From NCBI GenBank assembly GCA_017481575.1, contig JAFUPA010000014.1:1-45465 (forward strand): a DNA stretch of 45,465 nt, in the 5' to 3' direction. This DNA comes from Clostridia bacterium (GTDB lineage: Bacteria > Bacillota > Clostridia > Oscillospirales > Acutalibacteraceae). Below are positions 32,114 to 40,068 of the stretch, piece by piece (position 1 is the stretch's first letter; every line of letters starts with the position of its first letter). Under the pieces are notes generated by a model. It worked only from the letters and a program-made list of their open reading frames with translations. It did not search any database and was not told the DNA's origin. Position numbers and translations under genes: made by a program.

Positions 32114-33892
32114 GTGTCCGAGAAAAAGGTTAAATCCCAATCGTTGCTCAACGGTGCTTTTGTTCTTGTTGTTGCAACCGTATTGGTTAAGGTAATTGGT
32201 GCATTGTTCAAAATTCCGCTGTCAATGCTCATCGGTGAGGTCGGCAGAGGCTATTTTAACACAGCTTACGAAATCTACACTCCGCTTTATTCAATTTCAA
32301 TGGCGGGTTTACCTATAGCAGTTTCACGTATGGTTGCCAAAGAGCGTTCTTTGGGTAATTTCCGTGATGTCAGAATGATACGCCGTGTCGCAACACGACT
32401 GTTTTTGCTGACAGGTGCCGTGGGTACTGCGCTGATGTTAATCATCGCTTACCCGTACACAAAATACGTTGTCGGCTATACTGAAAACATTTACTGCGTG
32501 CTTGCAATTGCACCGTCAATTTTCTTCTGTTGCTGTATGTCAACCTACCGAGGTTACTACGAAGGCTTGCAGAATATGATGCCGACTGCAATTTCACAGG
32601 TTATCGAGGCTTTGAGCAAGCTCTTCATCGGTCTTGGCGTAACCTATGTTTTCTTAAAGGTTCAGCTTGACAACTTTGCAAACGGCAAGCCTGTAATGGG
32701 CAAGGTTTACACCGCAGAGGCTGACGTTCTTGCGGCACTTTACCCATATGCGGCGGCAACTGCCGTCCTCGGAGTTACAATCGGTACGGTGCTCGGCTTT
32801 GTGTTCCTTATGATAAGACACAGGGTTAAGGGCGACGGCATCACAAAGGATATGCTTACCTCTTCGCAGAAGCCCGAGGACAGCAAGGTGATTACAAAAA
32901 CACTTGTTAGAACTGCTTTACCCATGGCTGTCGGTTCACTTATCCTCAACGTTACAAATCTTATCGACTCTGCAACAATTCAGAACAGACTTGCTTATGC
33001 GGTTGAAAAAGCTCCCGAGGTCATAAAGGGTATTTATTCAACCTATCTGCTCGAAGAGGGTATTGCTGATTCACAGATTGTAAAGTACCTCTACGGTGTT
33101 TACGGCGAAACACTTGACTTTAAAAACCTTGTGCCGACAATCACAATGACACTCGGCATCAGCGCAATTCCGATTATTTCTGCGGCTTGGGCACAGCGTG
33201 ACAGCAAGACTATCAAGACAACTGTTGAATCGGTTATCCGTGTAACAATGCTCATCTCGCTTCCTGTCGGCTTCGGTCTTGCGGCAGTTTCCTATAATCT
33301 CCTCAATATGTTCTACCCCGAGGCATCAGCAACAATCGGTGCTCCAATTCTCACAACTTATGGTGTTTCGGTCTTCCTGTTTGCCGTTTCGTCACCGATA
33401 ACCAATATGCTCCAGGCTCTCGGCAGAACGGATATTCCCGTCAAGTCACTTTGTATCGGTGCGGTAATCAAGATTATTCTTAACTACGTTTTGATCGGCA
33501 ATCCCGAAATCAACATTAACGGTGCGCCAATCGGCTCAATTGCCTGCTATGTTGTTATGGTTGCAATCAACCTTTACAGCATTGTCAAAATTGCAGGTGT
33601 CAAGATTAACTTTGTTTCCATATTCTTAAAGCCGTTTACCTGTGCGGCAATCAGCTCGGTTGTGGCATTTGCTACGGTTAAGGTCTTTTCAAACATTCTC
33701 GGCGGCTTCGGCAAAGCCGACAGTATGCTCAACGGCAGCACGGTTGCACTCGTAATTGCGGTTGCAGCGGCAGTACTTGCTTATGTAATTTCGCTCCTTT
33801 TCTTAAAGGCCATTTCAAAAGATGACCTTGAAATGATACCGAAGGGTGAAAAAATTGCGAAAAGGCTTGAAAAATATGGCTTTTTAGGTTAA
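32114..33892 (+). CDS. MOP-superfamily polysaccharide/lipid flippase (YabM/SpoVB-like)
   Basis: GTG 32114 is the better start: AGGAGG lies 7 bases before it and would otherwise fall inside the coding frame beginning at ATG 32090. The 592-residue protein has about 14 hydrophobic segments. MurJ/SpoVB-type features include VIGALFKIPLSMLIGEVGRG at the N-terminus, YRGYYEGLQNMMPTAISQV, and NMLQALGRTDIPVKSL. Such flippases export lipid-linked cell wall or polysaccharide precursors. Its place just before mazG matches yabM in Bacillus, favouring a role in sporulation or envelope synthesis. Confidence 0.88.
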   Translation: MSEKKVKSQSLLNGAFVLVVATVLVKVIGALFKIPLSMLIGEVGRGYFNTAYEIYTPLYSISMAGLPIAVSRMVAKERSLGNFRDVRMIRRVATRLFLLTGAVGTALMLIIAYPYTKYVVGYTENIYCVLAIAPSIFFCCCMSTYRGYYEGLQNMMPTAISQVIEALSKLFIGLGVTYVFLKVQLDNFANGKPVMGKVYTAEADVLAALYPYAAATAVLGVTIGTVLGFVFLMIRHRVKGDGITKDMLTSSQKPEDSKVITKTLVRTALPMAVGSLILNVTNLIDSATIQNRLAYAVEKAPEVIKGIYSTYLLEEGIADSQIVKYLYGVYGETLDFKNLVPTITMTLGISAIPIISAAWAQRDSKTIKTTVESVIRVTMLISLPVGFGLAAVSYNLLNMFYPEASATIGAPILTTYGVSVFLFAVSSPITNMLQALGRTDIPVKSLCIGAVIKIILNYVLIGNPEININGAPIGSIACYVVMVAINLYSIVKIAGVKINFVSIFLKPFTCAAISSVVAFATVKVFSNILGGFGKADSMLNGSTVALVIAVAAAVLAYVISLLFLKAISKDDLEMIPKGEKIAKRLEKYGFLG

Positions 33893-33904
33893 AATGGTAA
33901 TGTT

Positions 33905-34705
33905 ATGATAGAGAACTTTAATTTTAAAGACAGATACGATATTTACGACCTCATTGAGATTATAAAAGACCTTCGGTCTCCGGGCGGTTGTCCGTGGGAT
34001 ATGGAACAGACTCACGAGTCTATCCGTAAGGATCTTATTGAGGAAACGTACGAAACGATAGAGGCTATCAACAAGGCAGACCCCGATATGCTCCGTGAGG
34101 AGCTCGGCGACGTGCTTATGCAGGTTGTTTTCCATGCCCAGATTGAAACCGAAAAAGGTGTTTTCAATTTTGACGACGTAACGGACGAAATCTGCAAAAA
34201 GATGATTGAACGTCATCCGCATGTTTTCGGCGAAATCAATGTTGAGTCAGTTGACGATGTGCTCACAAACTGGGACGCAATCAAGCGCAGAACAAAGGGT
34301 CAGAAATCGACCTCCGATGCAATTGACTCTGTTCCACGTGAGTTGCCCGCACTTATGCGTGCCAACAAAATTCAGTCCAAGGCGGCGAAAGCAGGCTTTG
34401 ACTGGACAGAGGTCGGCGGTGCACTCGACCGTCTTTCAGAGGAGATTGAGGAGCTGAAAGAGGCTATCGCAAACGGCGACAAGGCAGAAATCAGCGATGA
34501 GCTCGGTGATGTGCTCTTCTCCGCAGTCAATGTTTCACGCTTTGTAAAGGTTGACCCCGAGGAAGCCCTCACAAACTCGACCGACAAGTTTGTCGGCAGG
34601 TTCAAAAAGGTTGAGGTGAAAGCGGGTGAGCGTGGCATAGATATGACCACGGCATCGCTTGAAACTCTTGACGAACTCTGGGATGAGGCTAAAAAAGGAA
34701 TATGA
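33905..34705 (+). CDS. mazG: Nucleoside triphosphate pyrophosphohydrolase MazG
   Basis: The 266-residue protein contains two MazG domains with the metal-binding pattern ExxE...ExxD. The first has LIEETYETIEAI and ELGDVLMQVVFHAQ (about 40-80); the second has EIEELKEAI and ISDELGDVLFSAVN (about 180-215). PGGCPWDMEQTH is the family opening. It hydrolyses non-canonical NTPs to NMP and pyrophosphate. Unlike Bacillus YabN there is no N-terminal methyltransferase domain. The ribosome site is weak, so translation may be coupled to the flippase gene 12 bases upstream. Confidence 0.95.
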   Translation: MIENFNFKDRYDIYDLIEIIKDLRSPGGCPWDMEQTHESIRKDLIEETYETIEAINKADPDMLREELGDVLMQVVFHAQIETEKGVFNFDDVTDEICKKMIERHPHVFGEINVESVDDVLTNWDAIKRRTKGQKSTSDAIDSVPRELPALMRANKIQSKAAKAGFDWTEVGGALDRLSEEIEELKEAIANGDKAEISDELGDVLFSAVNVSRFVKVDPEEALTNSTDKFVGRFKKVEVKAGERGIDMTTASLETLDELWDEAKKGI

Positions 34706-34748
34706 TATACGAAAAGTATTTCATAATATAAAATTTGGAGGAATTACA

Positions 34749-35021
34749 ATGAATAAGACAGAATTTATCAATGCTGTTGCTGCAAAAGGCGAAATGGATA
34801 AGAAGGCTGCTGAGAAGGCAGTTAACGCAGTTTTCGGCGCAGTAACAGACGCTCTTAAGGGCGGCGAGAAGATTCAGCTCGTTGGCTTCGGTACATTCGA
34901 AGTTAGAGAGCGTGCTGAGAAGCAGGGTCGCAACCCGAAGACAGGCGAGGCTATGACAGTTCCCGCTTCTAAGGTTCCCGCTTTCAAGGCTGGTAAGGCT
35001 CTTAAAGACGCTGTAAAATAA
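34749..35021 (+). CDS. hup: HU family DNA-binding protein
   Basis: ATG 34749 follows TTGGAGGA, giving the standard 90 residues. The HU signature QLVGFGTFEVRERAEKQGRN with PKTGE (DNA-binding arm) is complete. HU bends and compacts DNA. The gene sits between mazG and rqcP, as in several Clostridia but not in Bacillus subtilis. Its codon use is noticeably more uniform than that of its neighbours (many GCT, AAG and GGC codons), typical of high expression. Confidence 0.97.
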   Translation: MNKTEFINAVAAKGEMDKKAAEKAVNAVFGAVTDALKGGEKIQLVGFGTFEVRERAEKQGRNPKTGEAMTVPASKVPAFKAGKALKDAVK

Positions 35022-35046
35022 GTCTATTCCGGTTAGTTCTATTCTT

Positions 35047-35070
35047 CGGCAGGACGATATCGTCCTGCCG
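35047..35070. promoter_or_regulatory. 24-bp perfect palindrome between hup and rqcP
   Basis: CGGCAGGACGAT (35047-35058) is followed at once by its exact complement. As RNA it forms a stable hairpin with a tight loop, 25 bases after the hup stop. No T run follows, so it is more likely an mRNA-stabilising or partial-readthrough structure than a classical terminator. Confidence 0.6.
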
Positions 35071-35090
35071 TCAGCTTTAGGAGGCAGATT

Positions 35091-35330
35091 ATGAGGCTTG
35101 ACAAATATCTTAAGGTTTCCAGAGTTATAAAAAGACGTACGGTTGCAAACGAGGTTTGCGATGCGAAGCACGTAACCGTTAACGGAAAAATCGCCCGTGC
35201 CTCTTATGACGTCAAGGTTGGCGACATTGTGGAAATTCAGATGGGTGCTAACACAACCCGAATTGAAGTCACAAAAGTAGTTGAGCACGCAACAAAGGAC
35301 GACGCAGGTCTTATGTACAAAGTGCTGTAA
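35091..35330 (+). CDS. rqcP: S4-domain RNA-binding protein RqcP (YabO)
   Basis: The 79-residue protein is almost entirely one S4 domain: MRLDKYLKVSRVIKRRTVA, then VTVNGKIARASYDVKVGD. This is the length and sequence of RqcP, which works with RqcH in adding poly-alanine tails to stalled nascent chains on 50S subunits. AGGAGG precedes the start. Its place before yabP is conserved in spore-formers. Confidence 0.92.
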   Translation: MRLDKYLKVSRVIKRRTVANEVCDAKHVTVNGKIARASYDVKVGDIVEIQMGANTTRIEVTKVVEHATKDDAGLMYKVL

Positions 35331-35341
35331 TAAAATAATAT

Positions 35342-35373
35342 TCACCTCATACAATGTATAGAGGTGATTTTTT
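35342..35373 (+). promoter_or_regulatory. Hairpin covering the yabP ribosome site, followed by a T run
   Basis: TCACCTC (35342-35348) pairs with GAGGTGA (35361-35367), which is the yabP ribosome site, and a four-pair upper stem extends it. TTTTTT follows directly and leads into the ATG. The structure can act as a terminator between rqcP and yabP, or hide the ribosome site. Confidence 0.55.
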
Positions 35374-35637
35374 ATGCCCGAAAACGCTATGCACGACCTG
35401 ATTATCGAGTCGAGAAAAAAAGTCACAATGACGGGGATAAACGATGTTGAAAGCTTTGATGAAGAAACAATAATTGCACAAAGCGAATGTGGCGAAATCT
35501 CGCTTCGGGGCAGGGGTCTTAAGATAAGCCGACTTTCAGTCGAAAGCGGAGATATGGTTGTAGAGGGTGAAATTGACTCGGTAATTTATTCCGAGGGCAA
35601 GTCCGCAGGCAGCTTCTTTTCAAAGGTGTTCCGGTAA
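35374..35637 (+). CDS. yabP: Sporulation protein YabP
   Basis: The 87-residue protein matches the YabP/YqfC family: HDLIIESRKKVTMTGINDVE, then SFDEETIIAQ and GEISLRGRGLKISRLSVESG. YabP is a sporulation protein made in the mother cell. It sits in the conserved rqcP-yabP-yabQ order and its stop overlaps the yabQ start by one base. Its presence indicates that the organism, or its recent ancestor, forms spores. Confidence 0.92.
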   Translation: MPENAMHDLIIESRKKVTMTGINDVESFDEETIIAQSECGEISLRGRGLKISRLSVESGDMVVEGEIDSVIYSEGKSAGSFFSKVFR

Positions 35638-36179
35638 TGCAATATATGCCTTCGCTTGTTTTTCAAGCAGTTTGTTTTTTATATTCGGCAGGACTCGGCT
35701 TCACTCTCGGAATAATCTATGATTTATTCAGAATGTTATTTTATCTGCTTACAGGAAGCGATAAAAAGTTTTTGGTGTTTCGGGATATAATCTTCTTGTC
35801 CGTCTGCCTTGCCGCAACATTTATTTTCCTTTTGGTTATGTGCGACGGTCAGCTTCTGACATACGTTTTCATCGGCGAAGCCCTTGGTTTGTGGGTTTAT
35901 TTTTATTCTTTGAGCGATTTTTTCTTTTTGCCCGTAAAAAGGCTGATAAAACACATAAGAAGACAATTTACAAAAATTAAAATGCTTTTTATAAAAATAA
36001 AAACACGCTTCGCAGTAATTCGTGAAAAAATTTATAAAAACTTACATATTTGCGGAAATTTTTTGCGAAAACACTTGCATATTCGACATAACATAGTGTA
36101 TAATCTTTGCGTAAAACTGTGCCCAAGCATAATTTTTAAGAATCGAGGTGACGGAAGTGGCAAAAGTGAAGAAAAATAA
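35637..36179 (+). CDS. yabQ: Spore cortex biosynthesis protein YabQ
   Basis: The 180-residue protein has four or so hydrophobic segments in its first 105 residues, with the family pattern FLYSAGLGFTLGIIYDLFRM and the FYSLSDFFFLPVK boundary. A long basic helical tail (about 110-165, rich in Lys/Arg/Ile) follows. YabQ is a mother-cell membrane protein needed for spore cortex formation in Bacillus. The coding end overlaps the divIC start by 23 bases. Confidence 0.88.
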   Translation: MQYMPSLVFQAVCFLYSAGLGFTLGIIYDLFRMLFYLLTGSDKKFLVFRDIIFLSVCLAATFIFLLVMCDGQLLTYVFIGEALGLWVYFYSLSDFFFLPVKRLIKHIRRQFTKIKMLFIKIKTRFAVIREKIYKNLHICGNFLRKHLHIRHNIVYNLCVKLCPSIIFKNRGDGSGKSEEK

Positions 36180-36450
36180 AAGAAGCTTTATAATCGTTCT
36201 TTTTGCAGTTGTTCTTTGTGCATGCTTTGCCATTTCATTGTTCTCTCTGGTCAGAGATATAGATAGTATTAAAAAAGATATTTCCGCTGTTGAGCTTGCT
36301 ACCGCAGAGCAGGAGGCTGCCAATGCCGCTTTGCGTGACAAGATTAACAACGGCAACACAGATGAGTATGTTGAATCAATCGCAAGAGACAAGCTCGGTT
36401 ACGTTATGCCGGGTGAAAGAGTTTATTACGATGTCTCTGTGAATGACTGA
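36157..36450 (+). CDS. divIC: Septum formation initiator DivIC/FtsB family
   Basis: GTG 36157 lies 8 bases after GAGG; an upstream GTG at 36148 would overlap that site. The 97-residue product has a short basic cytoplasmic start, one membrane segment (about 11-33, IIVLFAVVLCACFAISLF), a coiled coil (about 38-66) and the conserved end ESIARDKLGYVMPGERVYYD. DivIC works with FtsL and DivIB in the divisome. Its position before yabR is the usual one. Confidence 0.92.
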   Translation: MAKVKKNKRSFIIVLFAVVLCACFAISLFSLVRDIDSIKKDISAVELATAEQEAANAALRDKINNGNTDEYVESIARDKLGYVMPGERVYYDVSVND

Positions 36451-36483
36451 TAAATTTATTTTTATTGAGGGGTATACTTTAGT

Positions 36484-36933
36484 ATGCAGTTAGAAGTCGG
36501 CGCAATTGTTGAGGGAAAAGTTACAGGATTTACGGCATTCGGTGCCTTTGTTGACCTTGAGGGAGGCAAGAAAGGTATGGTGCACATTTCAGAGGTCGCA
36601 CTCGAATTCGTAAAGGACATCAAGGACCATTTGACTGTCGGACAAGAAGTCAAGGTCAAGGTTATTTCAATCGCAGAGGACGGCAAAATAAGCCTTTCCA
36701 TTAAAAAGGCTATGGAACAGCCGAAGCCTGCATACAAGCCGAAGAATAATGCACCCAGACGAAGCAGTAATGCAAACGTCTGGCAGGGTAACAAAACTGT
36801 TGACACTCAGCCGCAGTCTTTTGAGAGTATGATGGCAAAGTTCAAGCAGGAAAGTGACGAAAAAATGTCTGACCTTAAGCGTGATTCAAAGCACGGTGGC
36901 GGTTACAACAGACGTGGTACAAACAAACTTTAA
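36484..36933 (+). CDS. yabR: S1-domain RNA-binding protein (YabR-like)
   Basis: The 149-residue protein has one S1 domain (1-72: VGAIVEGKVTGFTAFGAFVD, MVHISEVA, KVKVISIAEDGKISLSIKKA). A basic, low-complexity tail with NNAPRRSS and GGGYNRRGTNK is probably disordered and RNA-binding. YabR-like proteins associate with RNA or ribosomes; the detailed role is unclear. It closes the yabM-yabR block and is followed by a strong terminator. Confidence 0.9.
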   Translation: MQLEVGAIVEGKVTGFTAFGAFVDLEGGKKGMVHISEVALEFVKDIKDHLTVGQEVKVKVISIAEDGKISLSIKKAMEQPKPAYKPKNNAPRRSSNANVWQGNKTVDTQPQSFESMMAKFKQESDEKMSDLKRDSKHGGGYNRRGTNKL

Positions 36934-36944
36934 TTTGTTTTAGC

Positions 36945-36971
36945 GGGAGCAGGTTACTGCTCCCATTTTTT
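36945..36971 (+). terminator. Terminator at the end of the yab block
   Basis: GGGAGCAG (36945-36952) pairs with CTGCTCCC (36957-36964) across a GTTA loop and is followed by ATTTTTTA, 11 bases after the yabR stop. Confidence 0.88.
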
Positions 36972-36983
36972 ACAGGTGATATT

Positions 36984-37826
36984 ATGAGAGAGATAGACGT
37001 AAAGTTAATTACCGAAGAGGTCGAAAAGCTCTGTATAAAAGCAAATAAAATTCTCCCCGACGATTTGGTGGGCAACATTTCGGCCTGCAAGTCGTGCGAA
37101 AGAAATGCACTTGCAAAAGGTATTCTTGCAGACCTTGAAGAAAACCTTGAAGCGGCAAAGGAGCTGGATATTCCCATCTGTCAGGACACGGGAATGGCGG
37201 TCGTTTTTCTTGAAATCGGTCAGGATGTCCACTTTGTCGGCGGCAGTCTTTACGATGCTGTTAACGAGGGTGTGCACAACGGATATGTCAACGGACTGCT
37301 TCGCTGTTCGGTTGTTGCCGACCCGTTGAGACGAGTTAATACAAAAGACAACACTCCTGCCGTAATCCACACCGAAATTGTAGACGGTGACAGCGTGAAA
37401 ATCACCGTTGCACCAAAGGGATTCGGAAGTGAGAATATGAGCACACTAAAAATGCTCACTCCTGCAAGCGGCAGAGAGGATATTATCAATTACGTCCTCG
37501 AAAGTGTGAAAACAGCAGGCGGCAACCCTTGCCCGCCGATAGTACTTGGTATCGGCATCGGAGGCGACTTTGAGCAGTGCGCTTACCTTGCAAAAAAGGC
37601 ACTTTGCAGAAGCGTAAGCGTTAAAAATCCCGATGAATTTTACGCTGAAATGGAAGCGGAAATCCTCGAAAGAGTAAACAAGCTCGACATCGGGCCGCAG
37701 GGCTTTGGCGGAGATACAACGGCACTTTCTGTTGCAATCGAAGCAGCACCCACACACATTGCAGGTCTGCCCGTTGCGGTAAACTTCGGCTGTCACGTTA
37801 CACGCCACGCATCAGTTAGAATATAA
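36984..37826 (+). CDS. Class I fumarate hydratase/tartrate dehydratase alpha-type subunit
   Basis: The 280-residue protein corresponds to the N-terminal (alpha, TtdA-like) part of the [4Fe-4S] fumarases. It shows PICQDTGMAVVFLEIG (about 60) with a cluster-ligand Cys, GGNPCPPIVLGIGIGG and GPQGFGGDTTALSVAIE. These enzymes interconvert fumarate and malate, or dehydrate tartrate, and need a beta subunit. The beta gene is normally next door, but here an RNA methyltransferase follows. It is either completed by a subunit elsewhere or orphaned. Confidence 0.9.
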   Translation: MREIDVKLITEEVEKLCIKANKILPDDLVGNISACKSCERNALAKGILADLEENLEAAKELDIPICQDTGMAVVFLEIGQDVHFVGGSLYDAVNEGVHNGYVNGLLRCSVVADPLRRVNTKDNTPAVIHTEIVDGDSVKITVAPKGFGSENMSTLKMLTPASGREDIINYVLESVKTAGGNPCPPIVLGIGIGGDFEQCAYLAKKALCRSVSVKNPDEFYAEMEAEILERVNKLDIGPQGFGGDTTALSVAIEAAPTHIAGLPVAVNFGCHVTRHASVRI

Positions 37827-37832
37827 AACCAC

Positions 37833-37861
37833 TTGATTTTATTTCATAACAGAAGTATAAT
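37833..37861 (+). promoter_or_regulatory. Promoter of the THUMP methyltransferase gene
   Basis: TTGATT (37833-37838) and TATAAT (37856-37861) are spaced 17 bases apart, 33 bases before the ATG at 37895. Confidence 0.7.
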
Positions 37862-37894
37862 TTCATTGATTAAAAGGAAACACAGAGGTTTTTT

Positions 37895-39010
37895 ATGAAG
37901 ATAAATTTTGTTATTCCCTGTCTTCTGGGTCTTGAAGCTCTTATCGCAAATGAGATGAAAGACCTGGGTGCAGAAAATGTTATTTCCGAAAACGGAAGAG
38001 TCCTTTTCAGCGGTGACGAAAATCTGCTTGCAAGGGCAAACATCTGCTCACGCTATTCCGAAAGAATACAGATTCTTGTCGGTGACTTTTATGCGAGAAG
38101 CTTTGAGGAGCTTTTTCAGGGCACAAAGGCACTCCCATGGGAGGATTGGATTGGTTCGGACGATGCTTTCCCGGTCAAAGGCTATTCAATAAACTCAACG
38201 CTTTTCAGCGTCAGCGACTGCCAGTCAATTATTAAAAAGGCTGTTGTTGAAAGACTTAAATCAAAATATAAAATAAGCTGGTTTGACGAAACGGGCCCCG
38301 TTCATCAGATTCAGTTTTCAATAATGAAGGATAAGGTAAGTCTCTTGCTCGACACCTCGGGCGCAGGACTTCACAAGCGTGGCTACCGCCTTGAGGCAAA
38401 TGCCGCACCGCTTAAGGAAACTCTTGCGGCTTCGCTTTGCAACCTTGCAAGACTTCGTCCTTATCACACACTTTACGACCCGATGTGCGGTAGCGGTACA
38501 ATCCTTATTGAGGGTGCAATGATGGTGCACAACATCGCCCCGGGTGTTAACCGTAACTTTTCTGCCGAGCGTTGGGATGTTATTCCCGAGTATGTGTGGT
38601 CAGAAGAGCGTCAGCGTGCCCGTGACCTTGTGAATTACGATACCGACTTTATCGCCTACGGCTCGGATATTGACGAGTCCGCACTCGAAATTGCACGTGT
38701 AAATGCAAAGCGTGCAGGCGTTGAGCGAAAGATAAAGTTTGAAAAATGCGACCTGCGTGACTTTAAACCGCAGAGTGAAAAGGGAACGCTTATCTGTAAC
38801 CCTCCCTACGGTGAACGCTTGCTCGACATTGGTGAAGCGCAAAAGCTTTACAAGATTATGGGCGAAAAATTTGAACAGAAACGTGGTTGGGCTTATTATG
38901 TTATAAGTCCGTCCGAGGAGTTTGAAAAAGAATTCGGAAGAAAGGCTGACAAACGCCGCAAGCTTTATAACGGAATGATTAAATGCCAGTTGTTTATGTA
39001 TTTTAAGTGA
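37895..39010 (+). CDS. THUMP-domain class I RNA methyltransferase (RlmL/YpsC family)
   Basis: The 371-residue protein has a short N-terminal ferredoxin-like part (CLLGLEALIANEMKDLG), a THUMP RNA-binding domain (about 50-155), and a Rossmann methyltransferase domain. That domain shows TLYDPMCGSGTILIEGA (SAM site, about 190) and CNPPYGERL (about 302), the NPPY motif of N-methylation of a base amino group. Relatives methylate guanine N2 in 23S rRNA. It has its own promoter and runs into the downstream lipid-kinase-like gene with 11 bases between. Confidence 0.92.
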   Translation: MKINFVIPCLLGLEALIANEMKDLGAENVISENGRVLFSGDENLLARANICSRYSERIQILVGDFYARSFEELFQGTKALPWEDWIGSDDAFPVKGYSINSTLFSVSDCQSIIKKAVVERLKSKYKISWFDETGPVHQIQFSIMKDKVSLLLDTSGAGLHKRGYRLEANAAPLKETLAASLCNLARLRPYHTLYDPMCGSGTILIEGAMMVHNIAPGVNRNFSAERWDVIPEYVWSEERQRARDLVNYDTDFIAYGSDIDESALEIARVNAKRAGVERKIKFEKCDLRDFKPQSEKGTLICNPPYGERLLDIGEAQKLYKIMGEKFEQKRGWAYYVISPSEEFEKEFGRKADKRRKLYNGMIKCQLFMYFK

Positions 39011-39021
39011 GGTGCACAGGT

Positions 39022-39975
39022 ATGAAACATCTGTTTGTAGTCAACCCGAAAGCGGGAAAAGGCAGAGCGTACGAGATTTTAAGACCGCTTCTTAAAGAAA
39101 GCGTGGAAAACCTTGGTATCGATTACGAGGTTTATATCACAAAGTCAACCGAAGACTTGAACGAATACTGCAAAAAATGGGCAGAAACAGGGGAGAAAAT
39201 CCGTGTTTATGCCTGTGGCGGTGACGGCACGGTTTATGATGTTGTCAATGCGATTTACGGTTACGACAATGTCGAGTTTGCTGTTGTTCCTCTTGGCTCG
39301 GGTAACGATTTTATACGTATCTTCGGCACCCGTGAAGACTTCTTAAATCTTGATGCACAGCTCAACGGCACCACGATTAAAATTGACGCAATTAAATGCG
39401 GCGACAGAATTGCCGTTAACCAGTGCTCAATGGGTATGGATGCGGAAATCTGTGCAAAGCAATCCGACTTCAAAAAGCTTCCGCTTCTGCGTGGTGACAG
39501 AGCCTACACGGCGGCACTTGCTTACTGTGCATTTACAAAGCGAGAGAATAAATTTACAATTACGATTGACGACAACAGACCTATTTCAGGCGAATTCCTC
39601 TTTACTGTATGCGGCAACAGCCGATACTACGGTGGTGGATATCAGGCAACGCCTTATGCACTTCCCGATGACGGTTTGCTCGATTTCAGCATAATTGACA
39701 CATTAAGCCTGCCCGGAATGCTTGCAAAGGTCGGCGGATACAAAAAGGGCAAGCATTACAATTGGAAGCAGACGCTTTATGTAAGAGGCAAAAAGATGAC
39801 AATTCACAGCGACGAGCCTGCCGCACTCAATGTTGACGGTGAGGTTGATATTGTGAACGACAGCACCTTTGAAATCCTGCCTCAGGCTTTCAGCTTTGTT
39901 GTGCCCGACACGTCAACTTATATTCAGGACCGTGAAAGCGGCTACCTTACCAACGAGATTGGCTTGAAGGTATAA
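39022..39975 (+). CDS. Diacylglycerol kinase family protein
   Basis: ATG 39022 follows GAGGTG, giving 317 residues. The catalytic-domain marks are FVVNPKAGKGRA at the start, the nucleotide motif CGGDGTVYDVVN (about 68) and VPLGSGNDFIRIFG (about 92). DagK/LCB5-like enzymes phosphorylate diacylglycerol or related lipids at the membrane. The substrate is inferred from family only. A terminator follows. Confidence 0.92.
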   Translation: MKHLFVVNPKAGKGRAYEILRPLLKESVENLGIDYEVYITKSTEDLNEYCKKWAETGEKIRVYACGGDGTVYDVVNAIYGYDNVEFAVVPLGSGNDFIRIFGTREDFLNLDAQLNGTTIKIDAIKCGDRIAVNQCSMGMDAEICAKQSDFKKLPLLRGDRAYTAALAYCAFTKRENKFTITIDDNRPISGEFLFTVCGNSRYYGGGYQATPYALPDDGLLDFSIIDTLSLPGMLAKVGGYKKGKHYNWKQTLYVRGKKMTIHSDEPAALNVDGEVDIVNDSTFEILPQAFSFVVPDTSTYIQDRESGYLTNEIGLKV

Positions 39976-39980
39976 TACTC

Positions 39981-40010
39981 AAAGGGTGAGCGATTTGCTC
40001 GCCCTTTTCT
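39981..40010 (+). terminator. Terminator after the lipid kinase-like gene
   Basis: An 11-bp stem with one G-U pair (39981-39991 with 39997-40007) around a five-base loop leads into TTTTCT. Confidence 0.85.
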
Positions 40011-40011
40011 A

Positions 40012-40040
40012 TTGTAAAACACACCTCGGTGTGCTATACT
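40012..40040 (+). promoter_or_regulatory. Promoter with internal operator-like palindrome for the anchored cohesin operon
   Basis: TTGTAA (40012-40017) and TATACT (40035-40040) are spaced 17 bases apart, with a TG extended -10 at 40032-40033. The spacer holds the inverted repeat CACACC-TC-GGTGTG (40020-40033), well placed for a repressor. Confidence 0.65.
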
Positions 40041-40068
40041 GTTATAAACTCATATGGAGGTTATGAAA

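Noticed and set aside
35348-35355. CATACAAT, identical to a sigma-E -10 box, just before yabP
   Set aside because: No matching -35 element is found 14-15 bases upstream, and the predicted transcript would begin at or inside the ribosome site.
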